Source: Rudanella sp. (GTDB taxonomy: Bacteria; Bacteroidota; Bacteroidia; Cytophagales; Spirosomataceae). Taken from it: 12,944 nucleotides of DNA. The notes below the pieces were generated by a model. That model was not told the origin of the DNA, made no database searches, and saw nothing but the letters and a program-made list of their open reading frames with translations. The translations under genes were made by a program, and so were the position numbers. The stretch lies in assembly GCA_026785985.1 (NCBI GenBank), contig JAJAYX010000658.1, positions 1-12,944 of the forward strand, read 5' to 3'. Within the stretch, counting starts at the first letter, position 1. Each line of letters starts with the position of its first letter. Below are positions 7,812 through 12,944 of this stretch, piece after piece.

Positions 7812-10800
7812 TTACCGCTTGGTGATGAAAGCATCTGAGTTCATAATGGTGCTGGCGACAACGGTTCCCGCTGCCAGAGCGGGCAAATCGGTTGGGGGGC
7901 CTGACCGATAGGCTCCTGCATTCAGCCAGCCACTCATTTTGCCCGGCGATTGCCGGAATTTTTCCCGTTCCGATTCATACAAACGGGTCAAAATGGCCAG
8001 TTCGCGGGCCACCGGGCGACGGGCTGTCAGGATTCGATAGGTATACAGGAGCCGCTCCCTGGGTGTGGCATAGCGGGTAGCTGCCCGTTGGGCAATCACC
8101 CGGGTGGCTTCCACAAACTGCGGATCATTGAGCAGGATCAGAGCCTGCAGGGGGGTGCTGGTTTTTTGCCGCTGTACCAGGCAGTAACTCCGCGAGGGTG
8201 CGTCGAAGGTGTTCATGGATGGAGGTGGGTTGGTGCGTCGCCAGAAGGTGTATAGACTTCGGCGGTACAGGTTTGCGCCCGTATCAGTCTCATAAACGGC
8301 CTGGTTGAGATCCCACAGACCATCGGGTTGGTACGGTTTCACCGATTGACCACCCATCCGGCGCGACAGTAAACTGCTGGAAGCCAGTGCATGATCACGA
8401 ACCATTTCGGCGGTTAGCCGAACCGACGGGCCACGGGCCAACAGTAAATTGTCGGGATCATTTCGGAGTAATTCGGGGGTTGCCTGCGACGATTGGCGGT
8501 AGGTGGCCGACATGACAATGAGTTTTTGCAAGGCTTTCACGTTCCAGTTGTGGCCCGAACCCGTTGACTCCCGGAAGGTAACAGCCAACCAGTCGAGCAG
8601 TTCGGGGTGAGTGGGCATGCCGCCCTGGTTGCCAAAATTGTTGGCGGTTTTGTGGATACCAGTACCGAAATAGGTCTGCCAGTAGCGGTTCACAATGACC
8701 CGGGCTGTCAGTGGATTATCGGGATGGAGCAACCATTGGGCTAACCCCAGTCGATTTTTGGGAAAATTGCGAAAGGGCAATACACTGGCTGGTGCATCCG
8801 GCTGAACAATTGGCCCGTGCGCATCATAAACACCCCGTTTGAGGATGTAGGTAGGTCGCCGGGTTTTCCGTTCGTCCATCACCATCAGCTCGGGAATGGT
8901 CTCCACGATCTGGTTTCGCTTTACCCGGAGTTCCTGTAGAGTAGCCGCTTGCCGAGGATACGTTTTCGACACGTTGGCCAGAAAATACGGCATCAGATCG
9001 TTGGTCGTAAACGTCGGTAGGGGAGTAGTGGCGCCCATGGTGCGCACGAGTTGGGCCACATCGGGGGCCGTCAGTTCACGGGCGTAAACAACCAGTTCGT
9101 CCATGTACCCGTTTTTAAAGCCAGATCCGCGCATGTCGGCACCCAATTGCAGACCGGGCTGCACCCCCCCAATCGGGTTATCCTGACTCAGCAAAATGTC
9201 TTTGTAAAGGTTGTCGGCTTCGGTAACGACCTGGGCCAAACGACCATCCACGTAGAGTTTCAGGCCATTGGCTTTACTGGAGCCGTTGTAAGTCATCATC
9301 AAGTGAACCCACCGCTCTTTGGGTAATGGTTGCCGGCTCACCCGGATTAGGGTGTTGTAGGGCCAGGTATGGGCCATAAGCAGTTCGGCCCGGCCGTCGC
9401 GCAGGTTCAGGAAATACCCCCGGAAGTTGTATAAAATGTCACCCATCCCTTTATGGAAAATCACCCCTTTGTCGAGCAGCTTCGGGATGTGTACCCATAA
9501 ACCCACCGAGAACGGTTGCGCCCGGTCGAAAATGCCGACTTTCCCCAGCGTCAATACATCGTCGCCGTTGGATTGAAACGCCTGCCCCACTTTCCCCGCC
9601 ACCAGCTTTGGGTCAATCACCACGCCCTTATCCTTTGCTGACACGCTGTTTGGAAACTGCCCATTCACCAGTTTATCAAACGAAAAATGCGCCTGTAATG
9701 CCTGTTTATAGTCGAAGGGGGGCAGGGCAGTGTTGGTTGCCTGCCAGGCAGCGAAGGCGGGTTTTTCTTTATTAACGGTCTGATGAAGAGCTGTTTCTGT
9801 TGCTTTTATCTGCCTGTCCAGAAACGTCAGCAGGCTGTCGTGTTTGGTTTCGGTGAGCAGCAGAGTGGGCACCGGCATGGCGTTGTCCCAGGAAATCTGT
9901 CCTGCTTCGTCGATGTTGTTGAAAAAGCTGAACAGGCTGTAGTAGTCCTTCTGTGAAATGGGGTCAAACTTGTGATCGTGGCAACGGGCGCACTCCACCG
10001 TCAGCCCCAGAAAGGCTGTACTCACGGTGTTAGTCCGGTCGGCGACATATTCGACCCGGAACTCTTCGTTGATGATCCCTCCCTCCATATTCTGGGAGTG
10101 GTTGCGGTTGAAAGCCGTAGCCAGTCGTTGCTCCTGAGTAGGCCGGGGCAGCAGGTCACCCGCCAGTTGCCAGGTCGTGAAACGGTCGAACGGCATGTTC
10201 TGATTAAACGCGTTGATCACCCAGTCGCGCCAGGGCCACATGGGTCGATAGCGATCCACGGTATAACCATGCGTATCGGCAAAGCGCGAGACATCGAGCC
10301 AGTCGGTGGCCATTTTCTCACCATAATGGGGCGATTTCAGCAGCCGGTTCACCACGGTTTCGTAGGCACTGGGCGAGCGGTCGGCCAGAAACACATCCAG
10401 TTCCCCGATGGTTGGGGGCAGGCCCGTGAGGTCGAGCGTGACGCGCCGGAGCAGGGTTTCGCGGTCGGCTTCGGGGGCTGGTTTGAGCTGGGCTTTTTCC
10501 AGCGAACTGAGTACAAAATAGTCAATTTGGTTTTTGGGCCAGCTTTTATTGGCGACTACGGGCAGATCAAATTGTTGGGGTTTGAGCAACGCCCAATGGG
10601 GTTTGTATTCGGCACCCTGCTCGATCCACTTCATCAGCACGGCTTTCTCATAAGTCGTCAGAAAGCGGTTCGACGAAGGTGGGGGCATCAGTTCCGAGGT
10701 GTCGGATGTGGTGAGCCGGTAGAACACCTCGCTTTGAGACAGGCTACCCGGCACAATGGCGTGTTTGCCTTTGGCCTTTTTCAATGCGGCATAGGCTCCT

Positions 10801-11081
10801 TCGGGCGTGGCCAGTTCAAGCCCTGCTTTCTGAGCCGCTTTGTCGGGACCGTGGCAGAAAAAACACTTATCAGACAGAATGGGCTTAACGTGCCGATTGT
10901 AGTCGATCTGTGTGGGCAACTGACTATCGAGCCGGGCAATTTCAGCGGGTTTATCGACCCTACCACAGCCCATTACCAGCCAGAGGCTTACGAAAGCCAG
11001 CCATCGACCCAATCGTTGAACGGACGAAGTACGTTTATGTGGATAGTTGGGCATCAGGCTGGTTGAACGTGGCTTATACAT
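7812..11081 (-). CDS. Dihaem PSCyt1-DUF1549-LamG-DUF1553 lipoprotein
   Basis: A 1089-residue secreted multidomain protein of the Planctomycete cytochrome type. A lipobox LVMGC at 35-39 after a hydrophobic stretch indicates a lipoprotein with Cys39 lipidated. Domains in order: PSCyt1 (about 55-165) with haem site CFFCH at 73-77; DUF1549 (about 183-390) with a second haem-like site CARCH at 364-368 followed by DHKFDPI; a LamG/concanavalin-like domain (about 463-675) with FSVGLWVHIP, WVHLMMTYNG and LYVDGR; and DUF1553 (about 775-1040) with NPLTARVIVNRYW (789-801) and STPLQALILLNDPQFVEA (975-992). LamG domains often bind glycans, so an extracellular redox role on a polysaccharide is possible, but no reaction is known for the family. 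The start could be Met10, which would shorten the region before the signal. It heads the operon with the DUF1501 gene. All domains look intact. Confidence 0.9.
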   Translation of the reverse strand: MYKPRSTSLMPNYPHKRTSSVQRLGRWLAFVSLWLVMGCGRVDKPAEIARLDSQLPTQIDYNRHVKPILSDKCFFCHGPDKAAQKAGLELATPEGAYAALKKAKGKHAIVPGSLSQSEVFYRLTTSDTSELMPPPSSNRFLTTYEKAVLMKWIEQGAEYKPHWALLKPQQFDLPVVANKSWPKNQIDYFVLSSLEKAQLKPAPEADRETLLRRVTLDLTGLPPTIGELDVFLADRSPSAYETVVNRLLKSPHYGEKMATDWLDVSRFADTHGYTVDRYRPMWPWRDWVINAFNQNMPFDRFTTWQLAGDLLPRPTQEQRLATAFNRNHSQNMEGGIINEEFRVEYVADRTNTVSTAFLGLTVECARCHDHKFDPISQKDYYSLFSFFNNIDEAGQISWDNAMPVPTLLLTETKHDSLLTFLDRQIKATETALHQTVNKEKPAFAAWQATNTALPPFDYKQALQAHFSFDKLVNGQFPNSVSAKDKGVVIDPKLVAGKVGQAFQSNGDDVLTLGKVGIFDRAQPFSVGLWVHIPKLLDKGVIFHKGMGDILYNFRGYFLNLRDGRAELLMAHTWPYNTLIRVSRQPLPKERWVHLMMTYNGSSKANGLKLYVDGRLAQVVTEADNLYKDILLSQDNPIGGVQPGLQLGADMRGSGFKNGYMDELVVYARELTAPDVAQLVRTMGATTPLPTFTTNDLMPYFLANVSKTYPRQAATLQELRVKRNQIVETIPELMVMDERKTRRPTYILKRGVYDAHGPIVQPDAPASVLPFRNFPKNRLGLAQWLLHPDNPLTARVIVNRYWQTYFGTGIHKTANNFGNQGGMPTHPELLDWLAVTFRESTGSGHNWNVKALQKLIVMSATYRQSSQATPELLRNDPDNLLLARGPSVRLTAEMVRDHALASSSLLSRRMGGQSVKPYQPDGLWDLNQAVYETDTGANLYRRSLYTFWRRTNPPPSMNTFDAPSRSYCLVQRQKTSTPLQALILLNDPQFVEATRVIAQRAATRYATPRERLLYTYRILTARRPVARELAILTRLYESEREKFRQSPGKMSGWLNAGAYRSGPPTDLPALAAGTVVASTIMNSDAFITKR

Positions 11082-11252
11082 TGGCTGAATCCTTAAAGTT
11101 AACTAAAAAGGGGCTGGATAGTGGGTTGCCTGCTGCTTGCTACGTCAGAAAAGTGGCAACCGGACTCAAGTTACCCACCGGAAACTGCACAGGCAATTAA
11201 ATCAGTTAGTGCCGCACCTACGCTGTTTTAGGATGCGTGAGGAAACTCTCGT

Positions 11253-11279
11253 GCCAATTTACGTTGAACGTTTTCTGGC
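11253..11279. repeat. Imperfect palindrome between the initiator and the DUF1553 gene
   Basis: GCCA...ACGTT-G-AACGT...TGGC forms a 27-bp imperfect palindrome with perfect outer 4 bp and inner 5 bp arms around a single base. It lies 29 bp beyond the initiator's stop, within the 226-bp gap before the DUF1553 start. It lacks a T-run, so it is not a clear terminator; a protein site is possible. No gene is seen in the rest of this gap. Confidence 0.25.
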
Positions 11280-11307
11280 AGTAACGGCTGATTATCAGTA
11301 CGTGCCT

Positions 11308-12564
11308 TTACAAAACCCCTGATCGTGTATAAATGAGGCAGTCTACACCATTCCGTCGTTCAAACCGATAGTTGGGCATTGTTCGATACGGGGTTAAACT
11401 GGCTTCAAATGTTTCGTAGTCCGATAGCCCTTGTTTTCGCATCGCTTCCCAACCGCTGCGTAGTTCATCCAGCGCGATAACATCTTCGCCGATTTCGTCG
11501 GTAGCAGCTTTAGGCTGGGGTGCTTTGTAGGTAGGTTGAGCCGCTTTCACAGCTTCCAGTTCATTGACTAACTGATTGGTCATTAAGGCTTTATAGATAG
11601 CTCCAGCCAGTGAACGAATCCGGCCTTTGGTCTGTGCCTGTTCATAGTAGATGAGCACAAACCGGATGTATTCTTCGGCTAGTTTACCCTGCCGGTAGCG
11701 GTCTTTTATGTCGTGTAGGGATTTAAGAGAAATCCCCAGTTCAGTCAGTTTTTGTTGAACGCCATCCGGTAATTCCGTGTCAATTCGGGCCACCACCACT
11801 GGCCTCAGCAACTGAAACTGAATGCTCACCACCGACTTGCCGTCTTTGATCGGTTTGTACTCAAAAGCCATATCGGTGGTGGCGATTTCCTGTTGGGAAA
11901 CATCCAGAACAAAGCGTTTGAAATCAGCGAAATTGGTGTACTTCCCCGTCAAATGAAACATATGCTTCATCTCCGCCAGGCCTACGTCGATGGTGTCACT
12001 GTGAAAGGCCGACAGTTTGAGCAGCCAATAGACGCGAAAGGAGTAAAAGCTGCGAAACTCGATCAACGTTAACTCTTGGGCCACCGAAAAATCACCCCTC
12101 AATTCCAGCAGGTACGGCTTCACAAAGTTGTTAAACTGGGCCATCACGTGCCCCGATTTTTCTTTGTATCGACAGGTTGACATAATCGGATTGCTGACAA
12201 TCTCGCGAATACCCCGTTCGTCTTTTGATTCCACCGTGATGGTTCGGCCCGACAACCGGATAACCGCTTTTTTGATTTGCGAGTAGGTCTTGCCCCCTAC
12301 TTTATCTTCCGGGTATAACTCGCTGACGGGAATCCGATATGTCGAAAATTCTTTATCGCCCCGGTTTATGCGGGCAAGCATGGCAATAAATAACCGCATT
12401 TCCAGCAGCGACATATCATATTGCGCCCTTATCAAATCGTTGTGTTGGGCAACAATACGGTCGGGTCGGTTTTCGGGAAAGCCAATTTCCAGTTGAACAG
12501 GCAGTTGTTCGGTTCGGTTTTCTGTGTTCTCGTTGGTAGCCATCGGAAGTTGCTGTGTCGCCAT
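11308..12564 (-). CDS. Plasmid replication initiator, Rep_3 (RepB-like) family
   Basis: A 418-residue initiator of the Rep_3 (Initiator Replication protein) family. These proteins bind iterons as monomers to open the origin, and often repress their own gene as dimers. The first winged-helix domain spans about residues 35-150: QHNDLIRAQYDMSLLEMRLF (40-59), ARINRG, YRIPVSELYP (76-85) and KPYLLEL. The second spans about 155-255: FYSFRVYWLLKLSAF (173-187), then LAEMKHMFHL and FKRFVLDVSQQEI. The C-terminal 150 residues (RYRQGKLAEEYIRFVLIYYEQA onward) form a helical extension of the kind seen in Bacteroidota initiators. ATG 12564 is used; Met8 is an alternative. Iterons lie about 180-380 bp upstream, the classical arrangement of iteron-regulated plasmids, which supports a replication role and gives the window its plasmid identity. 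No truncation is seen. Confidence 0.92.
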   Translation of the reverse strand: MATQQLPMATNENTENRTEQLPVQLEIGFPENRPDRIVAQHNDLIRAQYDMSLLEMRLFIAMLARINRGDKEFSTYRIPVSELYPEDKVGGKTYSQIKKAVIRLSGRTITVESKDERGIREIVSNPIMSTCRYKEKSGHVMAQFNNFVKPYLLELRGDFSVAQELTLIEFRSFYSFRVYWLLKLSAFHSDTIDVGLAEMKHMFHLTGKYTNFADFKRFVLDVSQQEIATTDMAFEYKPIKDGKSVVSIQFQLLRPVVVARIDTELPDGVQQKLTELGISLKSLHDIKDRYRQGKLAEEYIRFVLIYYEQAQTKGRIRSLAGAIYKALMTNQLVNELEAVKAAQPTYKAPQPKAATDEIGEDVIALDELRSGWEAMRKQGLSDYETFEASLTPYRTMPNYRFERRNGVDCLIYTRSGVL

Positions 12565-12568
12565 CAGA

Positions 12569-12598
12569 CAAATTTATCAAATCCGGGCAGGACCACAA
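12569..12598 (-). promoter_or_regulatory. Candidate promoter of the initiator gene
   Basis: On the minus strand TAAATTTG (12576-12569) matches the Bacteroidota -7 box TAnnTTTG exactly, and TTG (12598-12596) lies 19 bp upstream as a -33 element. Transcription would start close to the annotated ATG at 12564, so the message would be nearly leaderless or translation would begin at Met8 (12541-12543). This is a consensus match only. Confidence 0.4.
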
Positions 12599-12604
12599 GT
12601 CTCA

Positions 12605-12622
12605 TTTTAGACCTTTCTAAAA
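12605..12622. repeat. Perfect inverted repeat upstream of the initiator gene
   Basis: TTTTAGA-CCTT-TCTAAAA gives two perfect 7-bp arms around a 4-bp centre, just upstream of the candidate initiator promoter. Dimeric Rep proteins of this class often bind an inverted repeat near their own promoter to limit expression. Its sequence does not resemble the iteron, so it may be a site for another regulator. Confidence 0.4.
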
Positions 12623-12674
12623 AGGCATTTTGATCAATTGCGAGTAAAAACCCGTCAATAGCCAATTTCGTACA

Positions 12675-12703
12675 CTCTTAAGGTACGATATACCCTATAA
12701 GAG
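12675..12703. repeat. Imperfect AT-rich inverted repeat in the origin
   Basis: CTCTTA (12675-12680) and TAAGAG (12698-12703) are perfect 6-bp arms, extended inward by GGTA (12682-12685) and TACC (12691-12694) after a small offset. A second overlapping pair, CGTAC (12669-12673) and GTACG (12683-12687), shares the sequence. The AT-rich setting between iterons and gene could be a protein site or part of the melting region. Confidence 0.35.
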
Positions 12704-12740
12704 ATCTGTACTAACCCAGTCAGTGTCATTTTTGGCAATC

Positions 12741-12944
12741 TGACGGTACTTTCCTCGTATTTACCGATAGAGGGTCAGGACACCCTTCACTAAAAACACC
12801 TTAAACAGGCTGGAAACAGTGATTTGACGGTACTTTCCTCGCAGGTGACGGTACTTTCCTCGCAGGTGACGGTACTTTCCTCGCAGGTGACGGTACTTTC
12901 CTCGTAGTTGACGGTACTTTCCTCGCATTCAGACGGTACTTTCC
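12741..12944. repeat. Iteron array, consensus TGACGGTACTTTCCTCG
   Basis: Six exact copies of a 17-bp iteron start at 12741, 12825, 12846, 12867, 12888 and 12909. A seventh with first base A starts at 12931 and is cut by the window end. Copies from 12825 to 12909 repeat every 21 bp with 4-bp spacers (CAGG three times, TAGT once). The isolated first copy lies 84 bp before the second, which is four periods of 21. All have the same orientation. Such phased arrays bind Rep_3 initiators on one face of the helix and set copy number. The array probably continues past the window. Confidence 0.9.

Larger units (their letters stand above)
12565..12944. other. Presumed plasmid replication origin (non-coding)
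   Basis: This 380-bp region upstream of the initiator gene holds no convincing gene. It contains a candidate promoter, AT-rich inverted repeats (12605-12622 and 12675-12703) and a run of iterons (12741-12944) that continues to the window edge. This is the arrangement of an iteron-controlled origin. No clear DnaA box (TTATNCACA) was found by eye. The far boundary lies outside the window. Confidence 0.75.

Noticed and set aside
9972..11066. Long plus-strand open frame (364 codons)
   Set aside because: It is antisense to the N-terminal third of the DUF1553 lipoprotein, with no domain features of its own.
11137..11322. Small plus-strand open frame between the DUF1553 and initiator genes
   Set aside because: 61 codons, no domain or start signal, overlaps the end of the initiator gene on the other strand.
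12825..12944. CRISPR-like regular repeats
   Set aside because: The spacers are 4 bp and mostly identical, the unit is 17 bp, and a Rep_3 initiator is next to it; this is an iteron array.

Overview
The window looks like part of a plasmid from an environmental Bacteroidota bacterium, most likely a Cytophagales member close to Spirosoma. The evidence is a Rep_3-type initiator gene next to a block of 21-bp-phased iterons, TAnnTTTG-type promoter boxes with little Shine-Dalgarno signal, moderate GC content, and a DUF1501 / DUF1549-DUF1553 gene pair of the kind common in Cytophagales and Planctomycetes. The taxon is inferred from protein style, not from a database search.

Layout. Positions 2-638 (minus) hold a broken ISL3-type transposase that has lost its middle. 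From 701 to 6180 (plus) runs a co-oriented group: a membrane fatty-acid-hydroxylase/sterol-desaturase-like enzyme, a TsdA-like dihaem thiosulfate dehydrogenase split by a frameshift, a secreted DsrE/F-like protein, a Tat-exported SoxB/5'-nucleotidase-like metalloprotein, and a two-gene YeeE/YedE-type sulfur-compound transporter. A TGTGA-N6-TCAC palindrome (CRP/FNR type) and a perfect TAnnTTTG box precede the transporter pair. From 6352 to 11081 (minus) lies a two-gene operon: a large dihaem LamG-containing lipoprotein (DUF1549/DUF1553), then a Tat-exported DUF1501 protein. From 11308 to 12564 (minus) is the replication initiator, and 12565-12944 is the presumed origin, with inverted repeats and six full iterons plus one partial.

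How the parts may work together. The plus-strand group reads as a periplasmic sulfur-oxyanion module. The YeeE/YedE pair would move thiosulfate or a related sulfur compound across the inner membrane. The TsdA-like cytochrome would oxidise thiosulfate to tetrathionate, and the DsrE-like and SoxB-like proteins would handle bound sulfur or sulfonate intermediates. No SoxYZ, SoxAX or SoxCD is visible here, so the SoxB-like protein has no recognised carrier in this window. Its metal and catalytic motifs are also altered. This reduced, plasmid-borne combination is the most interesting content. The frameshift in the cytochrome means either that the pathway is decaying or that the assembly has an error there.
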